Assembly (NCBI GenBank): GCA_013400975.1
Contig: WBMZ01004782.1
Span: 62,001 to 126,000 of the forward strand
From: Atrichornis clamosus
Taxonomy: Eukaryota; Chordata; Aves; Passeriformes; Menuridae
Length of the DNA: 64,000 nucleotides
Direction of reading: 5' to 3'
Shown here: piece by piece, positions 26,501 through 39,700 of the stretch
Position numbering within the stretch: position 1 is the first letter of the stretch
Layout: the number at the start of each line of letters is the position of its first letter
Translations under genes and position numbers: made by a program
Notes under the pieces: model-generated
Told to the model about the DNA's origin: nothing
Database searches by the model: none
The model's input: the letters and a program-made list of their open reading frames with translations, nothing else

Positions 26501-29500
26501 AATGTTTATGGCATTTCGATTGTGCTAGAATAAATATGACAATAGATCATAGGTGCAGAAGGACTATTCTGAATTCATTGTCCTTCTCTTGCATTTGCCA
26601 CCTCCTTTTTTCTGTATGTGACAGACAGAAAAAGATCATATCCTGAGATTGTGGAGCTGATATTTTGCCAAAAGTAAATAGTTGCCAGTTCTGTCTAGAG
26701 TGGAATTTGTAAAATTTTGTGATACTTCGTTGTTTTGTTTTTTATTTCTTGAAGGCATCTTTATTCTACAAAGGTCTCTGTATTAAAACCTGCCTTTGAT
26801 TTCAGTGGGAGACAGATTAGCTCTAGCACTAGTTTCTATGTTGGCGGTCATTACATCAAATAAGGATGAAAGGATATGTCAATCAGAAACATCTCAAAAT
26901 CCTGCTGTGCAACCGACAATTACTATACATAGAGGAGGAAATGGGAAAAAAAGATCTTAACATAAAAAGATTTAGACTGCCTAAATTATAGCATAGAATT
27001 TGGAGATCTATCACACAGCACCCAAATATACATCAGCACTCCCTCTTCCCATGGTTGGCCTCCATCAGTTTTAATGGGTTTTTTTTAGTGCTTACCGTAG
27101 GATCTGTAATTCCTCACACATCTCCATGCAACAAGCTGCTCATGGACTTAGATAAATGTTGGTTTAGTCAACATGTTCACTGGACAAAATCAATTCGATT
27201 CTTATCCTCAGAACAGACACCTGAGCCTGAACCACAGGTGAATGGGATCATCTTCATATCTTCCTAAGAAGTGGAGAATGGTGAGAGCTAAATCACAACA
27301 TTTGCCGCCCAGCCAACAGACTTTCTGAAGATCAGGCTGATCCCTTTGAGCTGAGTTAGTGTCCTCAGATTGCTGAGCCCTGTCTAGAACAACATAGGTA
27401 ATATGGGAGGCAAGAACTACCTACAACTTTGTTTAGCATTCCAAGAGGTATTATGCTCTATTAATCCTGAAATAGTAATCCTACAATAAGTTATTTGCTG
27501 CATGAGCTCCTACTGCAGAGGGCTGTAGTGTAGGTGTCAAAGTGTCAGATGGGGGAGAACCTCCCCTGATGTCTTCTACTCCATCCTTGAACATCAACAC
27601 AGCCATGCTGAGAGACCTCTTAGCACCTTCACAGCTACTACAGGGGACAAATGACCCCTTTAGACAGCCAGAGAGAGCCCTAATATCACTACAAAAAGTT
27701 AGGATGGACATCAGAGTGCAAACCGATGTGGCTTCTCCAAGCCAGAGCATTCTACTTCCATGAGATGTGCATATAATGTCACTGGAGAATGAAAAAACCT
27801 AGTGAAAGGTTCACCTGAGAGAACTTCTCAGATGCGAAATGGATTTCTTTACATGTTTAATTTCTGCTACTGTGTGAAATAATCGCATTTTTCTTTTTAT
27901 ATGATCTGCCTGCTTTTTCCGAGTTTTATTCTAGTAGTATTTCAGCCTTCTGGCTGCAAGAAATGAATGTCAATGTTCTTTTGTTTCACTGTTCCTGCCT
28001 ATCCATGCTCTACTGCAAAATCTCCTATGATATCCGGGATAAGTGACACATTTTAGAAAATCATAGGTATTTTAATCCTACAGGATCTCTTTGTCTCTGA
28101 ATCTTTTTAACATTAGTGGAAGGCCATTCCTTTTCCTTCTTTAGACTCTCATGCAGATCAGATTGTGATTTTAATTTGCACAACAACGTATGTCCCAAAG
28201 ACAGCATTAACTTGCTTCAGAACTTGCTGTAGATTATGGGCAGTATCTCCATATTTTGAGGGAAAATCCTGTTTTTCAAGCATGTCAAAGGGTGTACACT
28301 AGTAGGTAATTATATACAGCAGCCGCTTTCATAAAGTGTCAGGGGTTTTGAAAGGAGTCAGAAAACAGGATAGGATGGGATGAGCTTGATTGTCTGCAAA
28401 GAAAGGAAGGAAAGGGAAAAGGAAAACAAAGATGTTACACTTGATATTTGTGCTTGCTGTAGCCAAGTTAAGGATGGATGTCTTCTTGTGGAATGTCTCC
28501 CTATTATGTCTGAGACTTTATGCAACTGTTGGAATGTAGTATTGGATCATGTAAATCTTGATGCAAAAAAAGTGGGAAAGAGTAGGGAAATAACTCCAAA
28601 GAAGAAGGAATATGGAGTCCAGGTTTTAGGCTGTCACACCCCTGTGCAGGTGGCTTGCTGTGTATATGCTGTAAGTGAAGCTTTTCCCCAGGGCTCATGA
28701 GTTCTGTGGAGTCTGAGGAGGCCAGGCTGTCTTGAATACAAAATGCTCCAACACAAAACCATCAAGCAGGTTGATGGACAGCCTGATATACTTACCACTT
28801 TTCTTGCCTCTCTGAACAGTAACTTGTCTCTCCTCCCTTGTCCAGAAACAGCAGCTCCTCATTTCCTTGTCCAAACTTTGCCCTGTCTTGCTGTAAATTC
28901 GCCCACAAATTACTGTCTTGCTGATCACACGAACATCATGTTGCTAGACTCAACCCTGAATTTCCATTAAAGCCTGCCATTATCTGTTTGTAGTCTTCAT
29001 CTAATCTGTGCCTCTTTCATGGCAGTCAACTCCATTTCCCCCAAAACCTCTGTTATTTTTGTTAAGGTCTTTAAAGGATTTCTATAATTCAGATATCAGG
29101 ATAGGCATGCATGGTTGCAGACTGAGAATGACAGAATGTGGGTGTCTCACAAAGACTTTATTTTGGACAGTCTTGATTGGTACCCATGGTCCTGGCAAAA
29201 CTGAAGTAATGAGTATGTTATGAGTCAGTGAGAGCATATCATGAACAAAGCTAGAAGTAGGATGTTATTTGTAATATGTGAGAGAGTATTACAGATATTA
29301 ATGTTTTCTAAATCTCAGTGTGTAGCTGTAGATGCCTTTGGACTATAGACGTTTATCTTTGTGTGTGCATGTGCATGTGGATGTTAGGAACAAGCAGTTA
29401 TTACAACTCTGATGAGTAGTAGAACATCAACAGCCCTAGAGAACATCTACCTTTAGTCAGACTCACACCTATTACGATGACTATTTTGAAAGAAAAATAA

Positions 29501-30489
29501 GGTAGTCCCTCTTTTAATTTTTTTTTCAGTCATAGTGACAATAATTTCCCCGTAGGTTTACCAATCTCTGATAATTAATTTCACAATGAGAACTTCCAAA
29601 TCATAATGTAAAATTAAGTAATTAAACATGCAAAGAAATAAATCAATAACATATAGTGAAAACATATATTCATTCTTGTACTGGATAATTTGAGTTTAAC
29701 ATTTTTTAAATGCCCATGAAACCTTTTTATTTCATTTGTTAGATTGAAGAGATTCATTTTCAATTCAGAATGCAATTGAGGGTGTACATAAACGTGTAAT
29801 TTAGTTCCATGAATTTGGAGGTACTGAAAGCCTGATCTCAAATCTATTGAAGTTAATTAAGCCTTTTTTATCATCACTTAGAAATTAAAACAATTTTGTA
29901 AACTAATTCATTAGTTTGACTATTTAAAAACAAAATTTGAAACTAGTGTTATTAATTAAAGTGAGGCTTTGAAATTAGCACTAAACATTTAACTTCAACT
30001 GCAGTTAATGCAGACACTTAAAACAGAGTTTCTCATCAACTTAAGCGTGAGACAATGCTTATGAGTTGGTTTTCATAAAATAATTCTTATCATTTATCAG
30101 ATTATTTTTGGTAATGTCTTTTTGATAATGTCTATAGTGTCCTTCAGAAGTGAAGAAAATAGCTTTAATAATATTGTCCTGGAATACCGTAAAGGGTAGA
30201 AAAGAAAAAAATGAAACAACAAAAAAAAGGAAAAAAAACCCCACACCATGGGATCATTCCAAATGTCTTACTGGGATGTTTTTTTCCAATTGCTTTTATG
30301 TGTGGTCCTAAGATTTGATGTTGATTTTTTTTTTTAATCTTTTCTTTGCTGTGGATGCAGCACGTCTGCTCAGGTGTGCAGGACCATGGATATAAGAAGA
30401 GCCTGTGAATTGACAAGATCAGATGTGCATTCTATTGCCATAGGAGAACCAGATCCAGTGATATTAGCATCCCTCGCCTGCAGCCTCTA

Positions 30490-31550
30490 GGAAAACAGAG
30501 TTGACAGGGGCACCCTTTGCTGTCTTAAGCACTGGCTGTATGGTCAGTCCCAGAGAGTGGTGGTGAATGGTTCCACATCCGCTTGGTGTCTGGTCAGTAA
30601 TGGTGTCCCTCAGGGCTCAGTGTCCCGTTCAATATCTTTATCAATGGTCTGGATGATGAGCGGATCAAGTGCACCCTCTGTAAGTTGATGGACAACACTA
30701 AGTGTGGGAATGTCGTTCTGCTGTAGGGTAGGAAGGCTCTACAGAAGGATCTGGAAAGGCTGAATCAATGGGCCAAGACCAGCAATATGAGGTTCCACAA
30801 GACCAAATGCCGAGTCCTGCACTTTGGACACAACAACCCCCTGCAGCTTTACGGGCTGGGGGAAGAGTGGTTAGAAAGATGCCCAATAGAAAAACACCTA
30901 GTCAACAGTGCTGGAGTGTTGGTCAACAGCAGCTGGACATGAGCCAGCATGTGCCCAGGTGGCCAAGAGGTCCAATGACATCCTGGCCAGTATAAGAAAT
31001 AGTGTGGCCAGCAGAACCAAAGCAGTGATTGTCCCTCTGTACTCAGTACTGATGAGGCTGCATGTCGAGTGCTGTGCCCAGCTCTGGGCCTCTCAGTTCA
31101 GGAAGAAGAGTGAGGTGCAGGAGAATGTCCAGAGAAGGGCAAAGGAAATGGCGAAGGGTCTGGGGCACAAGTCAAATGAGGAGAGGCTGAAGGAGCAGGG
31201 CTTGTTTAGCCTGGAGAAAAGTAGTTTCAGGGAAGACCTTATCACCCTCTACAACTACCTGAAAGGAGGTCATAGCCAGGTGAAGGTCAGTCTCCTGTCC
31301 CAGGCAAGAGGACATAACCTCAAGATGTGCCAGGGAAGGTTCAAGTTGGACATTAGAAGGAATTTCTTCAAAGGAGGGGTGATTAAACATTGAAATGGAC
31401 TGCCCATGGAGGTGGTGGAATCACAGTCCCTGGAGGTGTTTAAGGAAAGACTTAGTGCCATGGCCTAGTTGATATGGTGGTGTTCGGTCAAAAGTTGGAC
31501 TTAAAGATCTCAGAGGTCTTTTCCCACCTAATTGGTTCTGTGATTCTGTG
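30490..31550 (+). mobile_element. CR1 LINE, 5'-truncated copy
   Basis: This is the 3' part of a CR1 non-LTR retrotransposon: the end of the reverse transcriptase ORF2 plus the 3' UTR. The plus strand reads CCTCAGGGCTCAGTGTCC (the PQGSV motif region), TTCAATATCTTTATCAATG (FNIFIN), then the catalytic region at 30685-30696. There the family's FADD has become LMDN, so the enzyme is dead. It continues through CCAGAGAAGGGCAAAGG (VQRRAK), the SLEK region near 31210 and TTAGAAGGAATTTCTTC (IRRNFF). It ends with a GGTTCTGTGATTCTGTG tail at 31534-31550. The longest surviving frame is 30908-31393 (161 codons); several stops and frame changes separate the parts. No target duplication is evident, as is usual for CR1. 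Similarity to the common avian CR1 pattern is strong, suggesting moderate age. Confidence 0.95.
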
Positions 31551-34500
31551 AAAACCAAACATAGAGACTAGCAGAGACAAAAATGACCTCTTAACTGGAG
31601 ACATCAGTCCTTGACAACATTAACAAGACCATGCATGCTTCTGTTAGTAAGTTTAGATTCAACTGAGTCCCTTCAACCTGCTCTGTGACGTACCGGTCCT
31701 ATCTGTTTCAGCAATTTTTATTACTTGAAGTTGTATTTCAGTGTGTCCTTGAAGTGTTTCATTTGTCTGTCCTGGTTGCATGTTCCTTCTGTACGTCCGC
31801 AGCACACCAGCTGCTGAAGGATGCTGGTGTCTTCTATCCTAGATGCATGACCAGCCCTGTACAGCTTTTTTATAATGATCATGGCTACAGTCCCTGGAAC
31901 ATAACTCTGCTCTGAAACTTTTTTATTGAAATTTTATCCTGCCATCTGATGCACAATATGGTCCACAGATGGTGCAGATGACATTTGTCTAGGAGTCATG
32001 TATGTCGTCACTAGTCCATGTCTTCAAACTATTCAGCAAATTGGATAACAGAGATGCTTTACAGACTCTTAATGTGATCTACCAATTAATGTTGAGCTGC
32101 TATTTGACCTCAGAGTAGCCTGCATCCTCAACCTCATGGTGCAGTACAAAAAGCGGTATTTTTTCTTGGAATTTTTAGAATAAAACCAAAATGGTAGAAG
32201 AATGAGAGGGAGGGAGTATTTTTGTTTTCTTCTAAAGGTTTGTTTGGTTTTTTTTTTAAGTCTGGCTTCCATTACTTTAAACTGGAAGTATTCCAGTTAC
32301 CTACTTCACGTCTGCTAAGGGTCAGTAGCTAGCAGTTGTAGTTCACTTGTGTTCCTTATTTATTGTTCTAAACTGCTAAATAGCTCGTATAAGGGACAGA
32401 CTTTGATCACAGCAGGCAGCAGGGAGTTAAATGTCTTATGAATCTGAGTGTATAGATAAACAAGTAGTCCAATGCTGACAGGACATCTGCTAATATATAA
32501 CAAATACTACATGGAAAAAGGGTTATAGAGTTTATCTCTCATGTTCCTATTGTCCAGAACAATTTAAAAAATTGCAAGGGAATATTTTAAAACAAAACAA
32601 AAAAACCCCACCACTTCCACTAACTTATCAGATTTTGCCCTCTTTTCTTTATGTATGGAGAAAACTTAGAACATAAGGAGAATGTTTCATCTCAACAACT
32701 GCTCTCCTTTCATTCCACAGAATCACAGAGTGGGTAATATTACCCCACTGAGGAAAATTTTCTTTTTTCTCTTTATTAAAAAAAATTGTAAAGGAGCAAA
32801 TGACAATTCAAATTATATTATGCTAATGCATTACTGCTGTAGAGGGTAACCTTTTCCTCCAGATCTACTGTAAATTATACACTCCTAGGCTTTTAACTTT
32901 CTTGTATGGGAAATTTTTTCTGGGTACCTGTGTTGTCTTCTTTCAGACTATACATTTCCCTCTTTTTCATTTTTGTCTCTGTTTATAGTCTATTTGACTA
33001 TGGATAATCAGAACTGACTGATATTTTATGTGATGACCTTATTAAATCACATGCTGCTCACATTGTACTTTTTCTTTTACCATATTTTCTATTTCAGGAT
33101 TCCTTTCTTTTACAAAAAATAAAATTCTAAATCACAAACTGAACATATGTTTCCAGTGAGTTTCCCAGATGTTTAGCCTCAGTGGCTACAGTTAGTTTAG
33201 AACCCAGAAACATAGACGAGTAATTCAACTGAAATTATTCCTTATGATGTGTTTTGCCTGTAACGTACCTGATCTTTTATTCAATGAATCTCCTTCTCAT
33301 TTGTCTGTATTTATTACCTTACATGGAAGTTCTTGGTTTTTGTTTTCCTCTTAGAGGATGTAGACATACAATTCAATGTATTTTATTAAATTGACTTAAC
33401 AAGTATATGGGGTCAACTAAGTTTCTACCGTTTTTCATACTTGGCTAGTTACTTTGAAAGGTAATATATTGCTTCCAATTCTTTCCTTGGATGTGACTGT
33501 ACGATGGTCTTAACCATCTGTATGCACCTCTCAGATGCAGACATCAGGTTGTTTACCATCTTGTCCAGAATGGTGAATAATACTAGTGGTAAAAATGCCC
33601 AGTGTAAGCCTATTTCCAGTCAAACAATGGATTCTTTTCCCCACTTTTGAGGTTTTATCTCCTAAAGAGCACATTATCCACAGCAGCCTTTGTACTTCCT
33701 CCTAATCATGTCTCCTTAAAGGCTTCATAGAAAGTCCACAGTATGGTGTCTTGAAATCTCAGAGGAAATATATGTACTAGTTTGTCTTTTTTTCTTTTAT
33801 GGTGGGGAGGAGGCTTGGATAGAAACTTTTGACTCACTTTCTATTCTCTGGAAAATTTAAAGTGAATTCACAAAAAAAAAAGAACCAAGACACTTCCTAA
33901 AAAATAAAATAAATCATTAACTGCTTACTCCAGCAGAAACCACACCAGGCTCTTTCTCCTTCTGTGACTACACAAACAAAATTACATTCTATCCTCTGCA
34001 TTCTTCTCTCCATTAAATATTGCTATTATACAGTAGTGAGTCTGTTTCTTATAAGTAATGACTCAAAGTGTTTGTAAATAACATTTCCCTTTCTTTGCCA
34101 TACATTCTCCTAGGACCAAAACCAGCAGTGAGTGAAAGGACTTCCAAATACAAATATTTCAAATTAATTTAAACCCTTTTTCTAAGGATGCAACAAGTCT
34201 GTTTTTCTCCCTGGTGATTTATTAATTTTAAATATCTATGTATATACTTGTTTCCTTCTAATTTTAAAATATCCTCAGAGGTTGTGCCAGAAATTTACAG
34301 CACAAATAGCATGTGCTAGAGGGGAACTGCACTGTTAACTGTAGAATATCGCAGGTCATCTACATAGGTTTAACAAACAAATTTCAGATTCTCAGTGTGT
34401 GTCAAGAAAAAGCCAGAGCTTAATCACTTAATGGCATGTCTGTGCAGACATAAGCAAAGGTCTAGCTGATCCTGCTTTGGGGTATTATGACCGACTCTGT

Positions 34501-35681
34501 GTGCCAGAATTCTTTAAATGCTATTTTCTAAGCTTCCCTTTCAGAGCAAGGATTAAGTTTTTCAAGCTAAAATACAGCATAGCTGTTCAAAACTCACAGT
34601 CACTGTAGTACTACCAACTCAGTTATGTCACAATTTTCAGTTACTTTGTTTCTATTTATCTTGTCAATATTACATTAAACAATATAGATGGATTGTGCCT
34701 ATTTTTCAAAAAATACAAACTTCAGATCACAAGTTCAATAGTTTATTTTTGCTCCAGAAACCAAGAAAGATTGCACCCTTGGAAAATGACACTGTTGTTT
34801 CATGAGAAAGGAAGATACTGAAACCTAATCCTTTACAGATTTGCATCTGTTTTTCTCTAAGCCATCTTCCTATATCCCGTGTGACAGACCTACAGAGCAA
34901 AAGATAGCACATCTGTAAGTAAACTTGTGATGATTGACTATGCAGTTTTATCAGTCAGTTTTACATTAAGTTAAGAGAGGTTCCTTGCTTCAGAGAGGGG
35001 AGGGACACCTCTGGTTTAAATTAGTTGAAGTTATGTTTATTTATAATTAAACATTCAATATATTTTCTAGGTCTCAACAGACTTTTTGAGTGGATTGAAG
35101 ATGGACTTTTTTTTCCTAATCATAACATTTTGACATGAAGATTTTGAGAGAAGGCAGATACTGTATACATTTAAACAACCTTCAAGGATCAGGCAATTCA
35201 AATGACGAAAATTTCAAATGTCTCATTGAATCACTTTGCTAATTCTTTCATTTTATGAATATGATAAAAATCCTGACTCATTTGAGTTTCATTTTTAAGG
35301 CAGTTTTTAAAATTATGATGATAGTTTACTGTCATTGCATAATGTTTCTAGAGGTTTAGCAATTTGATTTGTGTCTTATTGGGTAAGAGTGCTGCATTTT
35401 TATGTTTATTGACAATTTGGGTAATCTTATGATACTGGACATTTTTGGGGTTTCTTTTTTTTATCTCTCTTGGCAGATCCAGCATCTGAATGTTTTGCTA
35501 CAGTTTTTGCAGAAGTAGTTTTGAAGTCTTTTTTGTCATGGTAGGCTTTTCCGTGTGGTTGGTTTTTGGTTTTTTGTTTGTTTGTTGGGGTTTATTGTTT
35601 GTTTTCTGTAAGTACTGGATAATTTTTTTTTACACTTTCACCCCTGAAAAGCCTTTTGCTCTGATTTTAATCTGCTCTTTT
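31551..35681. other. Intergenic DNA, nothing recognised
   Basis: AT-rich sequence without recognised coding, RNA or repeat features. A short ACAGAATCACAGAG at 32718-32731 resembles the reverse-strand CR1 tail, but no CR1 body follows it. Confidence 0.6.
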
Positions 35682-35686
35682 GGAGA
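35682..35686. repeat. Target-site duplication, left copy
   Basis: GGAGA directly before the LTR's TG. It is repeated exactly at 36728-36732, directly after the LTR's CA. A 5-bp duplication is the size typical of ERVL-class integration. Confidence 0.85.
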
Positions 35687-35830
35687 TGTTATGGTTTCAG
35701 CCTGGCCAGAGGCCAGAAACTACCCAGGCTCACTCCATCCTTGTAGCCCATGAAAATTGTTGTGGTTTGAGCCAGGCAGGAGGCCAGGTAACCATGAAAA
35801 TTTACCGGGGCTCACTTCCTCCCTGCCTTG
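35687..35830 (-). repeat. Tandem duplication of the LTR end
   Basis: Two imperfect copies of the LTR terminus lie head to tail. One starts TGTTATGGTTTCAGCC at 35687 and the next TGTTGTGGTTTGAGCC at 35758, each followed by a GGCCAG and a GGCTCACT block at similar spacing (period about 71 bp). The outer copy carries the edge that matches the target duplication, so the inner one is an internal duplicate. The copies differ at several positions. Confidence 0.8.
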
Positions 35831-35950
35831 CAGCCAGACAGAGGAGAGCAGAGAAAAAAAAATTCAAAGCGTTCATGAGAGAGACAAGAACTCAAAAAAA
35901 CCCACAGGCAAAACACAAACAAACTTCAACTTAAGAGATATAAGAGTAAA

Positions 35951-35956
35951 TTTATT
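35951..35956 (-). terminator. LTR poly(A) signal
   Basis: TTTATT on the plus strand is AATAAA in the sense of the LTR. It lies about 265 bp before the LTR's 3' end, defining the R/U5 side. Confidence 0.6.
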
Positions 35957-36727
35957 ACACTACAACTAACAGAAAAAGATGATAAGAAGTAAAATGAACT
36001 TTGGAGAACACCTTCTTCCCCCCTGACTCCCTCCTCCCTGCTTTACCTCCTACTCAAATGGTGCAGGGAGTCTGAGAATTAGGTCAGTTCATCATAGTTC
36101 AAGGATTGGAGACTTCCCCTGCTGGACGGTGGGGTCCCCTCTGGAAGGCAGTTCTTCAGGAACTACGCTCTTTAGAAAGTCCATCTCACAAGCAGTCTTC
36201 TCCAAACTACTGCAGTATCAGTCCGTCCCACGGGCAACAGTGGCCCTCGCACTGCTGTGGCCTGGGTCACTCCTCCACAGGCTGCAGTCCTTTTCAAGCA
36301 TCCCCCTACTCCAGGATCTTCAAGTGGGTCTCAGCACCCCTGTAGTCCTCCATGGGCTGCAGGGGGGACATCCAGCTTCACCATGGTCTCACCACCAGCT
36401 GCAGAGGAATCTCAGCTCCGACTCCTGCACCTCCTCCCACTTTCTTCTGAACTGACCTTGGTGCCTCCATGTTGTTTTTCTGCTCACTTACTCCTCCTTT
36501 CCCTGGCTGGAATTAAAACTGCGCAGCCAGGATTGTTTTGAATTACTTCTTAAATATATTATCACAAAGGTGATATCACTTTTTATTGGTCTAGCGGCAT
36601 GTCCATCTTTGCAGCCAGACAGACATTGGCCCTGCAGGACATGGTGGTGGGGCTTCCAGCAGCTTCTCACAGAAGCCACCCCTGCAGCCCCCCTGCTACC
36701 AAAAACCAGGTCTAGCAAATCACGACA

Positions 36728-36732
36728 GGAGA
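36728..36732. repeat. Target-site duplication, right copy
   Basis: GGAGA directly after the terminal CA of the solo LTR, identical to 35682-35686. Confidence 0.85.
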
Positions 36733-39700
36733 GAAGCAGATTCACAGGAACAAAAATTACATAAATTAAAGGTTAAACAGTTTATTTTTTTGCTATGATG
36801 AAAGTCCTTTTTCTTTTGTTTTTGAGAGAAAGATCACAATAAAGTTGCACTGCTAGTAGAAATAAAGGGGACTATTACTTGTTCTGACTGCTGGAAAATG
36901 CATAATGCTTGCAGATTTTTAATGTAAAAATGATGCAATGTAAAAAATGCTGTTGCTGAAATAAACTGCTCCCAGATCCAAGAAAGGCATGAAAATTTTA
37001 TTTCCTGTAGGTCATGTTGTTACAGTGGGGTAAATGTTGATACTTTCCCTTACATCTGATGACTATTTCAGTAAGAATTAAAGGGATTTTGTTGGGCCAG
37101 TTCTACCAGCTGCTACATCCCTGAAAATTTCCCCCGAAAGCAGTCCAGAAAACCCAACAACCCCAGAATGATGAAGGTGCATAATGGAGGGTTGTCTTTC
37201 AGCAACGTGCTTCATCCTTTGTTCTGTCTTTTCCCCTTCGTCAGGGATAAAGACTACAGCATGTATTCAGTCTTACATTGCTGAAACACATGGGGGCCCA
37301 GAAGAGTGCTTTGTTTAACAATTTGCATGTTTTTCTCTTTTTTCTCTTCATCCTGTGCACACACAAACCAATGTGAAACATCCAAGCATGAAATGATATA
37401 CAGCTCTGAATTGTAACATTTAATCCACTGTCTTGGGTGGGATTGAGACCTTGCTTCCTGATGCACAAACAATGTGTTCATTTTACATTCTACGGTCTGT
37501 CATAAAATGGTGCAACCATCGTAGAAGTCAAGACCTGAGCTGCATAATTTATTGATCACATGTAGGATATAGGTATTAAGTTTGATTCTTTTGTGAGTGG
37601 ATTAGAACAAGGATTAAGACTTGATCGATTCAAACATATAATCCTGATCTTTAGTACAGCAAATAAAACCAAACAAAACCACAAGGGAAAAAGTACTAAG
37701 AATGTTAATTTCTGTTCTGTTCTGTTAAGAACCCTACAAATGCCAAAGCTCCAGAAGGGTTAGCAGACTCCTCCAATTCCCTGCACATCTTCAGTTACAA
37801 CTCCTGTCTAAAAATTACTCTGTTGGGAAAGAAAGTAGAGCTCTTAGGTGGTAAAGTCAAGATGCTCAGACATTTAGGAGGCCTGCTCAGGCCTCAGTCA
37901 GCTCAACTTCCTGTTTGTCTGCTGCCACCATCTTCTACAGAAGGTTTTTAAGAGCTGAAGAGCAAGAAAAGTGTGAGCTGCAATGGAAAGACATTTTTGT
38001 CTCTTTCACGAGAATATAAATCCAGCTCCATGCTTTTGTTCCACATTGCAGAGAAAGAAGCATTCACATTTCAACGAGTGACAACAGAACTGCATATGCA
38101 TATTTTTATGTGGTATCTGTATCTGATAATGTTTACCCATCGGCATGCCTTGATCATTAAACTTTCTTCAGTAATTCTAATTTCTGTGGTTCCTAAAATC
38201 TGATATATCTCAGTTGTCTTAAGCTTGGGGATTTACTTTTCCTGGTGAGCTGGGGCGGATTAGAAAGTATTGTTGGTAAACAGTGCTTGTGACCTAAACT
38301 GACACTCACAGTAGGAATTTTTTGGGATAGAATAACTGTCTCAGTGGGACACAGGGTCTGGGGGGAAAACAGCAGTTCTGAATCACGCTGAAGTAACTTA
38401 ATGAAACTGTAGAGAGAATCAGGAAATCTGAACATTTTTTCCCCATTCTGAGATTTCTTGTACAAATTCTGTAACAGAAACTTATGACCTAGCAGGGTAT
38501 ATCAGGGAGTTTAGAACAGCTCTTTTTAAAATAGGACATACTTTAATTTCATAAGAGGCAGCACTATGGTTTTCATTGTCGAGGCCGAAAGCAGTGTCAG
38601 CATTTCTACATTGCAGTAACCCTGACCATAACTTTGTTGGGAAAAGAAGCTGTAAGACTGCTTGCAATGGCAATCATGCAGAGATACACTGCAGGAAAAC
38701 TTCTGGACTTACTCCAGTCATTACACATTTGGAAACAGCTTCACACAAAGGTATTTTGTGCATGAATAGTCCAGAGGAATAGGTTTCTGGACCAACTGGT
38801 GTGTAGCTAATTTTAAAAAGTCAGTTTACCATAACAATTATTTTATGGGCTGTAGAGCAGATCTCATTAAAGTAGGGAGAGAATAATAAATTAAAGGAGA
38901 ACCAAACATTAATACCTCTAATGCTGCCTCTGCTTAATAGGAACATTACAAATGGTAATGAGGATACTGTTCATCTTTGTGGGGGATGGTGGTAAATATG
39001 ATAAAAATAGACAAGTGTTACATTCTCAAGCACAATTTTCTGATGTAATTTCATCTGTACTTTTTTTTATCTTAGTACATAGCAGCTTTTTGGTACTCAG
39101 AGACCCTTGCATTATTATTCTAATTATTTTGTGAGGTCATTTTCTTATCACATTACTTTCTCCTTTTTAAAAATGCCTATGTATAAGTCAACTATAGTTT
39201 TGCCTCTGCCGGAGTTTGGAACATTTCATTCTTATATTATCCTTTTTCTCATCTTTCCTGTATTGTTGTCATTTTTTAAATTTTTCTATAAGTCTCTAAA
39301 CATCTGGGCTAATCTAATACTGTATAACTAGTACAAATGCATGTATGTTGGTACACTCACAAACTATTTAAGCTAATTGGATGAGAGAGCAATAAACCCC
39401 CACAATTATATACATGGGGTTTTTCCTATGACCTTGAACACACACATTTTTCCAGTGAGGCTCATAAAGTGGATCCAGTGTCCATAAACACTGTAATTAT
39501 ATGTAAAAATTTAGGGCTAACTCTAATACAATGTAAATCACTGTATGGAAGACAAGATCATGTGTATCTGTTTCCATGTGGTAAATAACTGAATAATTAA
39601 AGATTATTTTTACATCCTTATTTCCCTATATAATTCATTTCTACAGATTTTTCTATATTTACAATGCTGATTATTTAAAATACTAAAACTTTCTTTTCTC

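Larger units (their letters stand above)
18073..30489. other. Intergenic AT-rich DNA with simple repeats
   Basis: No exon, RNA gene or recognisable transposon was found in this 12.4 kb apart from the simple repeats listed separately. Open frames are short (the longest, at 23089-23586, are low-complexity translations of the pyrimidine tract). The part from about 27290 to 29230 is slightly less AT-rich than its surroundings and could hold decayed repeat or other sequence that I could not classify. The setting agrees with the gene desert known 3' of PCDH9 in mammals and birds. Confidence 0.7.
35687..36727 (-). mobile_element. Solo LTR of an avian ERVL-like endogenous retrovirus
   Basis: This is a 1041-bp solo LTR with TG at the left edge, CA at the right edge and perfect GGAGA duplications on both sides. 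Orientation is minus. In that sense it opens with sequence containing a GGGGGGCTGCAGGGGTGGCTTC-like block (the plus strand shows GAAGCCACCCCTGCAGCCC at 36672-36690), has a TATA-like AATATATTTAAG (plus strand 36550-36561), then a Gly/Trp-like GC-rich part with repeated TGCAGCCCATGG-type segments. An AATAAA follows (plus strand TTTATT at 35951-35956), and the end is U5-like. I recognise the family as a common avian LTR whose sense strand starts with a TGTGTTGGGTTTGCGTGG-like sequence. No gag, pol or env sequence flanks it, so recombination between LTRs has probably removed the interior. The U5 end is tandemly duplicated (see separate entry). Open frames within it are accidental. Confidence 0.9.

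Noticed and set aside
30908..31393. 161-codon open frame as a host gene
   Set aside because: It is the remnant of CR1 ORF2, recognised by the VQRRAK and SLEK blocks.
32718..32731. CR1 tail-like ACAGAATCACAGAG
   Set aside because: No CR1 body follows; a 14-base match alone is weak.
36106..36745. Overlapping open frames up to 108 codons at 36.1-36.7 kb
   Set aside because: They lie within the solo LTR, whose GC-rich sequence lowers stop frequency; no retroviral gene is encoded.
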